A DNA stretch of 64,000 nt from Gloeophyllum trabeum ATCC 11539 (Eukaryota > Basidiomycota > Agaricomycetes > Gloeophyllales > Gloeophyllaceae): assembly GCF_000344685.1 (NCBI RefSeq), contig NW_006920416.1, positions 1,276,200-1,340,199 of the forward strand, in the 5' to 3' direction. A model generated the notes under the pieces. That model saw only the letters and a program-made list of their open reading frames with translations, made no database searches and was not told where the DNA came from. This document shows, piece after piece, positions 22,686 to 34,565 of the stretch. The number at the start of each line of letters is the position of its first letter. Position 1 is the first letter of the stretch. A program made the translations under genes and the position numbers.

Positions 22686-23627
22686 TCACCGCCTCAACCT
22701 GCTCAATACCGTCAGCCCGGAAAGCAGGGCCCCCGCCACGAACGCCGCCACGACAGGCGTAACGCCTGCGTGCCTCCTTTCCGGTTCCCCTTTCGCGCTC
22801 CCATTCAGAGCATGCCCGTTACTTTGGAGAGCTTTCTCCCCCATCACATCAGTCGGGGCGGGGACGATGCCTTTTTCCCAGCCTCCATCGACTAACGCGC
22901 CCATCGTCTCGTCGTCTAGACACGCAAGGTCCTCCATGGACCATTTGCCGCAGAGGTCAACCATCCACCGCATTCGTTTCTTGGACACTTGCCCACCTGA
23001 CAGGGCACAAACCTAGTAACGTGACATTCACAATGTATAACAGTGATGCTTACCGACGCCAGGGGCCCTCTCCTTTATCCGCTCCCTGAGCTTGCCTACA
23101 TTCTCAATGGCCTCCGCCGTCTCCGGGGGTATTACGCTCTCGATTCTCTTCCGGATCAAGTTTGCGAGTTTCGGGCTCTTCCCGTTCGTCGACACCAAGA
23201 CTTGTAAGGGCCCCGAACGAACTTGCGAGCCAAAGTAAAAGTCGCACAGCGCCGGTATATCAGCGGCGTTGACCGGAATCCGCAAGTCGTTACATAGTCG
23301 TGCGATACGTTGAGACTCCGGGAATGAGTCGATTGCTGTGAACACCATTGATACGTATTTCTGTTCCGCCGGGTCAACGAGCAAGTCCGAATCTTGGAAT
23401 TCGCGATCGTGCCATGTTATCCGATCAGGAAGGAGGTCAACAAGTTCCTGCGTAAGAAGATGGAGTGGTGCTGGCGCGACGAGAGTAACATTCGCATCGG
23501 CGACGAGGGCAGATTCGAGCCGACCCGACGCGACGTCGCCGCCGCCAACGATGAGAACGCGTTTATTGGTCAGCTGCCAGGCAATTAGCAGAGACCCGCC
23601 GTGGAGAGTCGTCGGATCCGGTGCCAT
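22686..23627 (-). CDS. MET8: MET8-type siroheme synthase (precorrin-2 dehydrogenase/ferrochelatase)
   Basis: Two exons, 23627-23054 and 22996-22686, give 294 residues. In the family, the enzyme oxidises precorrin-2 to sirohydrochlorin with NAD and inserts iron, making siroheme for sulfite (and nitrite) reductase. The N-terminus has GGSLLIAWQL followed by VLIVGGGDVASGR, the dinucleotide-binding glycine motif. The middle has ARLCNDLRIPVNAAD and FYFGSQVRSGPLQVLVSTNGKSPKLA, typical of the MET8/CysG N-terminal family. Exon 2 carries the helical C-terminal part (LVDGGWEKGIVP) and ends with a hydrophobic segment (about 17 residues) and basic residues, perhaps a membrane anchor; this tail is also seen in the pseudogene. 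An upstream in-frame ATG at 23702 would add 25 residues. The start at 23627 was chosen because GGSLL lies close to the N-terminus in the family. Confidence 0.9.
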
Positions 23628-23702
23628 GATCTTCAATGCGGAGGGTATTACAGCTGGTGAAGAGGACGTTGGGGAGGACCCAGACGGCGACAGGATTGGC
23701 AT

Positions 23703-24416
23703 CCCGACGCGCTGTGGTATTTTTAGTCAACCCTAACCTTACTCTGGCGCCGTTCCGAGGAGTCCGAGCAGACTATGGAAGATGTGGCTGTACCGGGACA
23801 TGCATCGCGGAATCAAACTTGTATTTGCAGTGTAGCGATATGTTTCTTTCTATGTACCTCCTGTTAACTAGTACTGGGACTGCTTAAGGCGCTGCTCAGT
23901 CATCTAGTGGAATATCCGACTGCAGAAAATACAAGCGGAATTATTTCAACAGAGAGATGGCCTGACGCCACAATGTTAAAAAACTTAAGTTCTGTTGTGC
24001 TCCCATCCTATCCCTCTGACCCAAAATTTATATATGGCCTCGGTCAACCGGTGCTTAATGAGAGATTATTCGGTACACGGGCGTGCAACTACGATAGATT
24101 CACAAGGCTTTCATCCATTAATCTGCACCTACAGAGCCATACGAATTACCCGTTTCCCCCGCTGGCTGTCACTAAGACTTCACTCTGAAGTCGGCCAGTC
24201 TTTCGAAATGCGACGGGTGGCCACATAAATCACGTGAGCTGTCAATGTAACACGTGACTTAATTTGTGCAACATTGCACTCTCACCGACGTGCGAGCGAT
24301 CGTCAACGTCGTCAGACATAACGTTGACTATTCAGGTCTTCAGTACAGCAGCGAGGTGGCCGACTGAGTTCCCTCACGGATACGATTCTCTGCGGTACTT
24401 CTGATACTTATGCGCG
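23703..24416. other. Divergent promoter region between MET8 and glucosidase II
   Basis: About 710 bp separate the two divergent genes. No further gene is visible; open frames here are short and motif-free. The right part contains two CACGTG boxes (listed separately). Confidence 0.4.
24231..24256. promoter_or_regulatory. Paired CACGTG boxes upstream of glucosidase II
   Basis: CACGTG occurs at 24231-24236 and again at 24251-24256, 20 bp apart start to start, about 160-190 bp before the glucosidase II start codon. In fungi this palindrome is bound by bHLH regulators (Cbf1-, Pho4- or SREBP-like). Two sites two helical turns apart fit paired binding, but function is inferred. Confidence 0.4.
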
Positions 24417-27400
24417 ATGGTGCGCGCCGTGACACTCAGCGGCGCACTTCTGTTGCTACTCTATGTCCCTTCAACTTTCGCCGTTAAAACCCAGGACTTC
24501 AAGACCTGTGCCCAAGCTGGATTCTGTCGCCGAGGCCGCGCTTTGGCAAGTAGAGCACAGGAGACTGCGTCATGGAAGTCACCGTACTCTGTCGACTCGT
24601 CGAGCCTCGCTGTGGCGTCCGACCAGGCGTCATTTACAGCGGGAGTCAAGTCGTCTCTATACCCGGATATCAAGTTTAGCTTGGACGTGCGAATACACGA
24701 TGACGGCGTAGTACGAGTCCGAATGGACGAGGTGGACGGTCTGAGGAAGCGGTATGACGAGGCAGCTTCTTGGGCGCTCATAGCGGAACCGAAGCTCAGT
24801 CGCGACATCTCATGGACTGTGGGGAAGAAAGACGTGCGTGCATTGTATGGAGCCAAGAAGGAATCCGAGGTTGTCGTCAACTTCGAGCCTTTGCGAGTCG
24901 CGTTATTGCGGAACGGGAAAGAGCAAGTTGTCTTGAATGGACGCGGGCTGCTTCATATGGAGCACTTCAGGACCAAGGAGAGCTCGAGGCCTGAGGGAAC
25001 TCCTGAGGAAGGCTTAGATGAAGAAGCTCAAGCGGTTATGAAGGTCAGACCAATGGCGTGGTTCGAAGGCGAGACGGAGGATGGTTACTGGGAAGAGTCC
25101 TTCGGTGGCAACACCGACTCGAAACCTAAAGGTGCGTTTCCGTTCTTCGCCACCTCTCTGGCTTCTGACATGATCCCAGGGCCGGAGTCACTGTCGATCG
25201 ACATCGAGTTCCCGAACCACGGGCATGTGTATGGCATCCCTCAGCACGCGACTCGCCTCGACCTCCCTACGACCACTGGTGAAAACCCTACATACTCTGA
25301 TCCGTACCGGCTGTGGAACTCGGACGTGTTCGAGTACATGGCTTCGTCCACGATGTCTTTGTACGGCTCCATCCCGGTCATGCACGCGCACGCGGCGGAT
25401 TCGACCGTGGCGATCTTCAACGCGGTGGCGTCAGAGACGTGGATTGATGTAGACCACCCCACGCCCAAGTCTACCAACACGCACTGGATCTCCGAGTCGG
25501 GCATCCTCGACGTGTTCATCATGCCTGGACCGACCCCGGATGACATCTTCGGTCAGTACGCCAGGTTGACTGGCACCCCCGCTCTGCCCGCGCAATGGTC
25601 GCTGGGATACCACCAGTGCAGGTGGAACTATATCAGCTCAGATGATGTCCGCTCTGTCCAGAAGCGATTCGATGAGCATGACATGCCCGTGGACGTCTTC
25701 TGGCTCGACATTGAGTACGCGGAGGAACATAAGTACTTCATCTGGGACAAGAAGAACTTCCCCGACCCAGTGGACATGATGCACGACGTCGAGGCTCTCG
25801 GTCGTAAGGTGAGAGCTTGAGCGTACTATCGAGCACAAAGTACTTATACAGCCCTAGATGGTTGTGATCATCGACCCGCACTTGAAACGGACATCAAACT
25901 ACCCTGTGTATCAAGAAGCATCAGAACTCGGCGTCCTTGTCAAGGGCAAGAGCGGCGATTCAGAATATGAAGGTTGGTGCTGGAGCGGCAGCAGTTCCTG
26001 GATCGACTTCTTCAATCCTAATTCCTGGGAATGGTGGAAGCGCCTCTTCAAGACCACCAGCCAGGGCAACAAGTGGTCATGGACTGAGAGTACCGATAAC
26101 ACGTACATCTGGAACGATATGAACGAGGTTTGTGCATTTATTGCAGGGTAAAGGAACAAGTTATCATTGACAGTCCTTCTAGCCATCCGTTTTCAATGGT
26201 CCCGAGATCAGTATGCCGCGGGATAACATCCACTACGGAGGCTGGGAGCATCGCGATGTGCACAACATCAACGGCATGCTCCTGGTACGTCACCACGCTC
26301 TTTAAGCTTTCTGGCAGTGTCCCTTAACGCACCATCTAGCCCAACATAACGTCTCAAGCCCTCATCGCTCGCTCAGATCCGCCGAAGCGTCCCTTTGTCC
26401 TCACCCGGTCCTTCTATGCTGGCTCCCAGCGATTCGGCGCTATGTGGACTGGGGACAACCTGGGCACCTGGGATCACATGGCCGCAGGGATCTACATGGT
26501 CCTCGCCAACGGCATCGCCGGGATGACCTTCGCTGGATGTCAGTAATTGCGCTAAATACTGCAGCATGCTACTGATGCACTATCCATGCAGCTGACGTCG
26601 GGGGCTTCTTCGGAAACCCCGAACCTGAGATGCTAGTAAGGTGGTATCAAGTCGGCGCGTTCAATCCCTTCTTCAGGGCCCATGCGCATCTGGATACGAA
26701 GCGGAGGGAACCGTACCTCATTGATGAGCCCTATCGGGGCATGTTGCGCGACATCCTCCGCTTAAGATATACGATGTTGCCCGTGTGGTACACCGCTTTC
26801 CATGAGGCCAGTGTCACCGGGATCCCTGTTTTGCGGTATGTGTCTGCTGTCAGCTGCTTCACGGTTTGGTCGGAGGGAATTCTAATGGAATTGCTTCATA
26901 GACCTCACTACGTCGTTTTCCCTCGTGATGAGGCTGGATTCACTCTCGATGATCAGTACTTTATCGGTGGGTCAGGGCTATTGGTGAAGCCCGTGGTTCA
27001 TAAGGATGTTACCGAGATCGAAGTGTACCTCCCTGAGGACCAGGTACGCTGGGTGTTCATTACTCTTGCCATTGCCGCTACTTATGCGTGATGATGGCCA
27101 GGTCTACTACAACTACTTCTCGCATCATGCTTATCGAGGCTCCGCCAAAGGCAAACAAGTTATTGTGCCGGCGGCGATACACGAAATACCCCTGCTGATC
27201 CGGGGTGGATCTATCATTCCGACGAGAGAGCGTCCCAGAAGATCGTCACCGCTCATGAAGCGTGATCCATTTACGCTTCGCGTCGCACTCGACAAGACAG
27301 GTTACGCCCGCGGGGAATTGTACCTCGACGACGGCGAGACATTCTCTCACCTTGAAGGGAATATCGTCTGGAGGGAGTTCGTGGCCGAAAAGACCGCCAA

Positions 27401-27725
27401 GAAGTCTAAGACCATCAAGATCAGCAGTAGTGACTTGGTCTCGAAGAACCCTGACGCCGCTGTGGACGGTGTGTCACTGACGAAGTATGATCCTCTGAAT
27501 GCCTTCGCAAAGAGTGTGGAAGGGGTGAGGGTTGAGAAAATCGTGCTGCTCGGATTGACCAGCAAGCCAGTCGGCGTGAAGGTAGAAGGCGGTGATGACC
27601 TTGTCTCCGAATTCGTTTCTGGTGTTGCCGCGGAGGGTAAGAAGGAAGGTGAGGCCAGTGTGTTGATCATCAAAGATCCGGGGGTGTTTGTCACGAAGGA
27701 CTGGACCATTGTCATTCAACTGTAG
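24417..27725 (+). CDS. Glucosidase II alpha subunit (GH31, ER)
   Basis: Seven exons join in phase: 24417-25808, 25858-26127, 26183-26284, 26340-26538, 26592-26835, 26902-27043 and 27102-27725, giving 990 residues, the usual size of ER glucosidase II catalytic subunits. The enzyme trims the two inner glucoses from N-glycans during quality control in the ER lumen. A signal peptide (hydrophobic [13 protein letters not shown]) is followed by [14 protein letters not shown], typical of this subfamily. The GH31 core shows [18 protein letters not shown], the nucleophile motif [14 protein letters not shown] (spanning the exon 2/3 junction, Asp nucleophile), [14 protein letters not shown], and the acid/base region [13 protein letters not shown]. 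The C-terminal beta domains follow in exons 6-7. No ER-retention signal is needed because the beta subunit supplies it. It is unlikely to be an extracellular alpha-glucosidase given the Cys-rich N-terminal motif. Confidence 0.95.
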
Positions 27726-28304
27726 AATATGAGACGAGGAGCTTCCATCAATCCGTGTATCCCAATCGCATGGCAAGGGGTAGGCGAGATCCATATCTCG
27801 TTCTACTCTACAGGTTGGACGGTTAATTGGCTATCCCTTAATCGATGCTGGCAAACGAGAGCCCACTGAGCCTACTGAAATATAGACAGAACACAATCTT
27901 TGTTCCCTCCCATCCTCGCGTACGTACATCATGCGATGTGGCATCTCGTTTAGCCGAAGAGTCACCCCAAGCACGCCCAATATGATACGAGGATGTTCTC
28001 GTCTTTGATTCGCTGCGGCTCCGATGCGCATGATCTGGCAACTGGACGTAATGGACCTTCCTGTGCCACAAGTGGCTCGAGCACAATGAACAAACGATGG
28101 CTCCTTTCATCCCAGCTTAGACGGACCGCTATCTAATCAATGAGATGGAGCCTTTTCAATGCGCGAATGTCTCACTGGTGCGAGGCTCTGTACTAGCTGT
28201 GGCTTGGTTTTGAGGGTATAAGAGGAAGGAGAGGTAGGGACGTGAGCTATCTCACCACCCCAGTCTTCGAGCCACCTACCCTGCCACTCCTATTCCCATC
28301 TACG
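27726..28304. other. Intergenic region downstream of glucosidase II
   Basis: No gene recognised; expected to hold the glucosidase II 3' UTR and, on the right, the leader of the small hypothetical gene. Confidence 0.3.
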
Positions 28305-28826
28305 ATGAACGGCAGCCAGACGAATTCGCGCTCGCCGTCACCATGTCAGGAAAATGCGACCCTGGTCAAACCTCTCCGGCGCAGTCAGCTACCGGAAGAT
28401 ATGCAAGACACACTTGCTAATGTCGGTGACCATTGCTGCGCCTGGTGAATATGCATAGTCATGCTCATAGGTCTCATCCTATCATAGATTACCCGTCCAA
28501 CGGTTCGGCTCGTAACGCAATCCAGCTCTCAGAAAGAGAACGCACCTTCACGAGCGTTCAATGCCTCTCGAGATGACTCTCAAGTCGGGGGGTCCGAGGA
28601 TACACGAGGATCGCTGGCGTCATGGGTGGTCGTACCTCCTCCGTACAATGAGATGGAAGAGCGCGAACATAGTGAACCCGTGTCCCGCGAAAACGTCGAG
28701 CCAGCAGGTTGGCACTCCTCCCCTTCGAGTTCTCCACCTCGAGCGTCCTTGTGGAAGAGAGCTGTCGACTGGTTCCATCGGAAGACGCATCACCTTCGGC
28801 GGCGTGGTTCATGCCGGCGAAGCTGA
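28305..28826 (+). CDS. Hypothetical Ser/Pro-rich protein with PPxY motif
   Basis: Two open segments in the same direction could form a small gene: ATG at 28305 (leader rich in Ser, Asn, Gln) and a second part from about 28492 to a stop at 28824-28826. The second part includes a PPPYNEMEE segment (a PPxY motif, the ligand of WW domains in NEDD4/Rsp5-type ubiquitin ligases) and a basic His/Arg-rich end. The intron joining them could not be placed with a good donor, so the model is weak. I do not recognise the protein. Confidence 0.3.
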
Positions 28827-29503
28827 GCTGTTGATAGTGCGGGCATCGAAGCGGGGAGAGGCTGCGTAAACGAGACGCGCGAAGGCATATCTGTTCAATA
28901 GTTGTATGAACATGACTGTGATGGCGTATAAGACAAACATCACTCGACTAGTGCTGCGCGGGATTGACCAGGTATTGTTGCGGAGATTGATGTGAAATTT
29001 GAGGGAATGGGCGAAGGGGAAGAGTAAATCAAGTCAGGTACTTACCCGTCTTCAGCTCGGCGTGCAACAGTCTTGCATCAGCGTAGTTCACGCCCGATGC
29101 CTAGGCCTATCGTTTGTAACGCCCGGCGTGCAGGTAGACCTGAGGTAGACAACTTCCGATCCTGCGATATTACAGTGACGGTGTTGAAGTCCTCCTCAAT
29201 TACTTACAGCTGATAGCGTCCATGTCATCCCCTTAATGTACCTGCGCCTTTCTTTGACATCGCCAGCAAAATGGCAATGCATATACCTCTAGATCCTGCG
29301 AGCGTTCCATCCCATGTAGCTCAGAACAAGCTCATGATGTCGAGACGGATGATGACTTGCAATTGAGACGTTGATTTACGGTTGCCAGAAATTCAAATCA
29401 CATGCACATGGACCGCTGGGTTCACTTTCCCGGAACTTCGAGTTCGCGAGTTTGTGGGCAATTCATACCATCATCGTAGAGGGAACAATTGGGCAGCTCC
29501 AAG
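28827..29503. other. Intergenic region upstream of the hydroxyacyl-CoA dehydrogenase gene
   Basis: Nothing recognised on either strand; likely promoter of the gene starting at 29504. Confidence 0.3.
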
Positions 29504-31019
29504 ATGTCGATAGCTCACGGAATTCGTACATTGGGTGTGCTTGGTTCGGGCCAAATGGGTACGTGCGCTACGACATCATGCAGTACTACAAGAGTGGTGG
29601 CTGAAATCATGCACTACCAGGCCTCGGGATTGCGTACGTCGCAGCTCTGAGAGCGAAAGTTCCTGTTCTGCTGTATGACCGGTCGACGGAGCAGATCGAA
29701 AAGGGCCTCAAGTTCATGGACAAGCTCTTGGCTAAAGACGTGAGCAAAGGCAAGATCCAGGACATAGAGGCGAAGGAGGCCAGAGACCGGGTCACGGTGG
29801 TTAGCCAGGACCAGGCGTACAAGGGCTTTCGAGACGTTGATATGGTCGTGGAGGTATGCAATGCTCTGTTTGCCAGTAGACTCGTTGAGCTAATGCCCCC
29901 TACGTCGCCCAGGCGGTCTCAGAGAATCTGCCATTAAAGCAGAAGATCTTCTCGTCTCTGTCCGCTGAATGCCGACCGGACGCCATACTTGCCTCCAATA
30001 CCTCCTCCATCAGTATAACTAAGATTGCTGCGTCAACCATCCCGGAGGGGCAGTCAAGTGCATCCGGATCAGGGAAACAGAGCGCGGCGCGCGTCGTCGG
30101 TTGGTGATCTCAAACTCTCATGAGACGTAGCAAACTCAGGAACGAAGGTATGCTTTGAACTACAGGACTGCACTTCTTCAATCCCGTCCCCGTGATGGTA
30201 GGTGCAGGCATCCTCGTATTAGTATTTGCTGAAGAGTCTGTACCTAGAAATTAGTGGAGCTGATATCTGCGCTTCAAACGTCGGAAGATACACTCAACAG
30301 AGCGAGGGCATTCGCGGTGGCGTGCGGCAAAGGTCAGTCATATATTCCGCAGAGGTGTGGTGGTCCCGGGGATCAGCAGCCTGGCAATACGGAGCCGCTG
30401 TGATCACCGCGATCTGTCGCATCCCTTCATAATCGAACGAGAACCTAATCTGATGTCTTGCAGAGGTCACCGTGTCTAAGGACGTCCCCGGATTCGTTTC
30501 GAATGCGTTGCTAATGCCTTTCATCAATGAGGTGGGTAACACAGTGTTGCTGGCTGTAGCTACCTGACATTGGGTCTCTTTCTTCTGCAGGCTATTATGT
30601 GGCTCGAGAAAGTGAGTGTTTGCGTCTGTCGCGGTATATGTAGGGGGTATCTGACGTGCTAATTAGGGGGTAGCTACCAAAGAAGACATCGATAAGACCC
30701 TGAAACTGGGGATGAACCATCCTATGGGCCCATTGGAACTGGGTACGTCCGAACACGTTTTTTGAGGTCATGTTATTGATATTCCTTCCTGCAGCTGACT
30801 TGTAAGTGCCTCTTCTTCCGGACATATACCTTTTGGTGTCTGATCATGCCAATGGCTATTAGCATCGGACTTGATACTTGTCTCGCTATCCAGCAAACGC
30901 TGTATCAGGGCACGGGTGACTCCAAGTACCGGCCTTCAGTGTTACTGGAGAGGATGGTCGACGCTCAGTGGTACGGCAGGAAGAACGGCAAGGGTTTCTA
31001 CGAGTACCCTGACGCATGA
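29504..31019 (+). CDS. 3-hydroxyacyl-CoA (3-hydroxybutyryl-CoA) dehydrogenase
   Basis: Ten exons keep phase throughout: 29504-29558, 29621-29853, 29913-30099, 30166-30197, 30248-30332, 30464-30531, 30591-30611, 30667-30742, 30795-30801 and 30863-31019, giving 306 residues, the usual length of the short single-function enzymes. The family oxidises (S)-3-hydroxyacyl-CoA to 3-ketoacyl-CoA with NAD. Marks are the Rossmann motif [13 protein letters not shown] split by intron 1, VPVLLYDRS, the [12 protein letters not shown] segment, [14 protein letters not shown] containing the catalytic His, [34 protein letters not shown], and the terminal KNGKGFYEY. The start at 29504 gives a short leader before the glycine motif. 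There is no clear mitochondrial presequence or C-terminal peroxisomal signal. Oddities: a 12-residue Ser/Gly-rich insert before the NPVPV region, and two very small exons of 21 and 7 nt. Confidence 0.92.
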
Positions 31020-31421
31020 GCACCATGGGATATAGGCTTGCAGCTAGGTCGTACTCATGGTTTCTCGATGGTCAACCCATCCGACCTCGTCCTGCTCCCT
31101 ATGAACGGTCTCGGCGGGAAACACAAAGTCACTTGTACCAGTACTGCCTCATGCCTAATACACTTATTGCCACTACTTCAAGCGTGCATATGTCGGTCGC
31201 AATGGTAGTACAAACGTAAGGACGAATTCCAGCGCTATCAGATAAATAGCGGGGGTTTTACTGGCTGAGCGCGAGTGTGCCTTCGGCACGTATCCGGCGT
31301 GCATGAATCCGATCAAGCAGCCTCCTCTATATTTTGACCTCCATATCGCGCGGACCGCTCCTGCGGTCGCTCCTAATGACCCCCCCTTGAAGATATCCAG
31401 GCCAGGCATAACGATTCCCAA
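31020..31421. other. Intergenic promoter region of the SulP gene
   Basis: No gene recognised on either strand in these 402 bp. Confidence 0.3.
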
Positions 31422-34249
31422 ATGAACCGGCATGACGAAGGCGGCAGCAAAACGCCAGTTACCCCGACTGCGGGCAGCACTCCGCAGACACCGTTCTTCT
31501 CCAGAGCCCCTTCCACATTGTCCGTAGCAGGCATCGACACCGTTAGTCGTTCTATGGCTAGAGAGGTCGGAGAGGCGTCGCCCTTGTTACCGGAAAGTTC
31601 GCCCGTACAGGAGAGGGGCCCGTACTACAGTGGAGCACAGTCTGAGGCCAGTTCTGGTGCGTGTCCCAATTTATTATGCTGTTCATGTCCCGCTTGAAGT
31701 GTCAATGTAGCTGACTCGTGACGTTTGCGTTGGCTTAAAGAGTACTTCAAACCTCCGAAACGGGCACAGAGGTCCCGATGGGCAAAGGTACGGTATTACA
31801 TACCGTCAACCGCCTGGATCCCAAATTACTCCTGGTCATTGTACGTATTTCGTGGGTTTGTCGTATATCATATGAACTGAGGATATGTGGAGACTTGGAG
31901 GAGATTTTCTTGCTGGTGTGACGGTAGCCTGCATGTTAATCCCCCAGTCCGTTAGTTATGCGACCTCCCTTGCAAAGCTCAGTCCAGTCGCTGGTCTGGT
32001 AAGGACGCTATCCTTCACTAATATATGATTACTGAATGCAATCAGTTCTCAGCCTCAATACCCGGAATTATATATGCTCTGCTGGGGACCTCTCGGCAAC
32101 TCAACGTCGCTCCCGAAGCGGCTCTGAGTCTGCTCGTCGGCCAAGCTGTCTCAGATATCCTGCACAAAGACCCCCATACTCACCCTGTAGACCCGGATGC
32201 AGTCGGTATAGCTGTCAGTACCATTATAACGTTCCAGGTCGGGTTGATATCCTTCCTCCTGGGATTCTTCCGGCTTGGCTTCATCGACGTGGTCCTGAGC
32301 CGAGCCTTACTGCGGGGGTTCATCACGGCTGTGGCCGTAGTTATTATGATGTTAGTCCATTTATTAGTCTTACGACTGTGTACTCATGTCTGCTTCAGTG
32401 AGCAGCTTATACCGATGCTGGGGCTGGTTCACGCCGAGCATCTCGCCAACCCACACACTACCATGGAGAAACTGTTCTTCCTCATAGAACATATACCCCA
32501 GAGCCACGAGCTCACTACGTTTATCAGCTTCGGCGCCCTGGCGACGTTGGTTGTGCTCCGGACGGTGAAGACGGGATTTAAGAAGTATTGGTGGATTTAT
32601 CGGATACCCGAAGTTCTCATTGTAGTGGTGGTCTCGACTAGTATGGATGTTCATTTATTGACATTCGCCATTCGCTCTAATCGGGAAACGTACGCAGTTG
32701 TGTCGCAGCAGTTCGACTGGGACGACGACGGTGTTGATATCCTTGGTTCAGTCAACACGAATACAGGAAAGCACTTTTTCAGATTACCGTTCCGACATAG
32801 GAACCTCTCGTATTTGCGGTCCACGACCTCGACGGCGGTGTAAGTCCTTACAGGCACGTATCCTGATCCGTAATATTAATGGACGTTGGTAGACTATGCT
32901 CTGTCATCGGCTATCTTGATAGTATAGTTGCTGCGAAGCAGAATGCGGGAAAGTTTGGGTATTCAATCAGTCCTAATCGAGAGCTTGTCGCACTCGGAGC
33001 GGGCAATCTCATGGGCTCATTCGTTCCGGGTACACTTCCTGCTTTCGGTTCCATCACAAGGTATAGTGAGGTCAACATTCCCCGATGGACCCTTTTTACA
33101 GGTCTAATGCCTCGTCCTTAGGTCACGCATCAATGGAGACGTCGGATGTCGGACGCAGATGGCCTCACTCATATGCTCGACCATCGTCCTGCTCGCGACC
33201 TTCTTCCTTTTGCCGCTGCTCTATCACCTTCCTACATGCGTTCTCGCAGCAATGTATGTACCAATTGCTGTGATTCTCCAACCTTGGACTCACACCATTA
33301 CAGTATTGCGATGGTAGTATTCAGTCTACTGGCTGAGACCCCTCACGATGTCCGCTATTATTGGAAGATGCGCTCGTGGATAGACCTCGGGCTCATGTTC
33401 CTCACCTTCGCCTTCACCATCATCTGGAACATCGAAATCGGTATCACGGTCAGCCTGATTATCTCGCTCCTCCTGGTCGTCCACCGGTCCTCCAAGCCAA
33501 AGATGACTATTTTGGTAAGCTCAGATTGAGGTGGCGCGACTCTGGACTGATCCGGCGTGCTGACTTCTCGTGACTCCATATAGGGCAGAATACCTGGTAC
33601 GGAGCAGTGGAAGCCGATAAGCGAGAACCCGGAGGCCAGGGAAGAAGTCCCGGGGGTTCTCATTGTTAGGATTCGGGAGAATCTCGACTTTGGTGAGTGA
33701 CCACCGAACTGGTATCGTATCGTGCGGGAGCTGACGGTCGTGTGAAGCGAATACTGCGCAGCTAAAAGGTATTGTGGATTTGATTGGTGCATTTGCGTTA
33801 CCAGTTGACGTGAGAGTGGTTGCATAGAGCGTTTGCGCAGGTTGGAGCTGTACGGCGTTGACCCAAGTCATCCCTCGGAGGAACCTCGACGGGAAGAGGC
33901 AGCTGTCCTTATCTTCCACATGGCTGATGTCGACTCCGTTGATGCATCGTGCGTGATATAAATACTCCCAGTCCCTGGATGGCATTGACTCAACTTGCAG
34001 CGCTGCACAAATATTCTATGAGTTGCTTGAGACATACAAGGTACGGACGATCCTTTCTTATGATCCGGGCACAGGTGATGACACGCAGTTTAGAGCCGCG
34101 ACGTCGAGCTGTTTATCACGCATTTGAAAAGGGGTCCTCACGAGGCCTTCGAGCGGGCGGGTATCCTCAAGCTGTTAGGGGGCGATGCATTCCAAGACAA
34201 TGTGGGAGCGGCTATTGCTCGAATAGGGAGAAGGCATTACGTTGCTTAG
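31422..34249 (+). CDS. SulP-family sulfate-type permease with STAS domain
   Basis: Fourteen exons join in phase: 31422-31656, 31741-31840, 31893-31998, 32046-32350, 32399-32640, 32698-32839, 32893-33060, 33122-33253, 33304-33514, 33584-33692, 33748-33768, 33828-33948, 34001-34040 and 34094-34249, giving 695 residues. A Ser/Thr/Pro-rich cytosolic N-terminus is followed by WIPNYSWSLLGGDFLAG and MLIPQSVSYATSLAKLSPVAGL, the SulP signature, then YALLGTSRQLNVAPEAALSLLVG and about a dozen membrane spans. After the last span (SLIISLLLVVHR) comes a STAS domain with VLIVRIRENLDFANTAQLKERL and the DVDSVDASAAQIFYELL loop. It belongs to the vacuolar/organellar-type branch by its STTSTAV...YLDSIVAAKQNA segment rather than typical plasma-membrane SUL1, but substrate is inferred. 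An exon of 21 nt (33748-33768) is present. Confidence 0.93.
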
Positions 34250-34565
34250 AGCTCGCTACTCGTACGACCTCTCATGATAGTTTACTGCCTGTATAAAGCT
34301 ATGGACAGTGTGCTGTAATCGCATTGCTGGGACTCAGACGTAAGGCAGCGCAGTGGTATCTTTAAGCGCAACGTTTCGGGGCAGCTGCGACGGACGCAGG
34401 GCACGTATCGGGGTTTGTATGTGCCTATCACAGGACGGTCAGCCTCTGGTGGGGTGCTGTACCCTGACCCGCCACAATACAAATACATGCAAACACGGGC
34501 CGCGTTATCATGACCCCAAGCTGAACGCTGTTCCGTTTCACCGCTACCACCACCTTCAACCCACC
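34250..34565. other. Intergenic region between SulP and subtilase genes
   Basis: No gene. The right end is the short promoter and leader of the subtilase, ending in the good start context CCACCATG. Confidence 0.35.
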
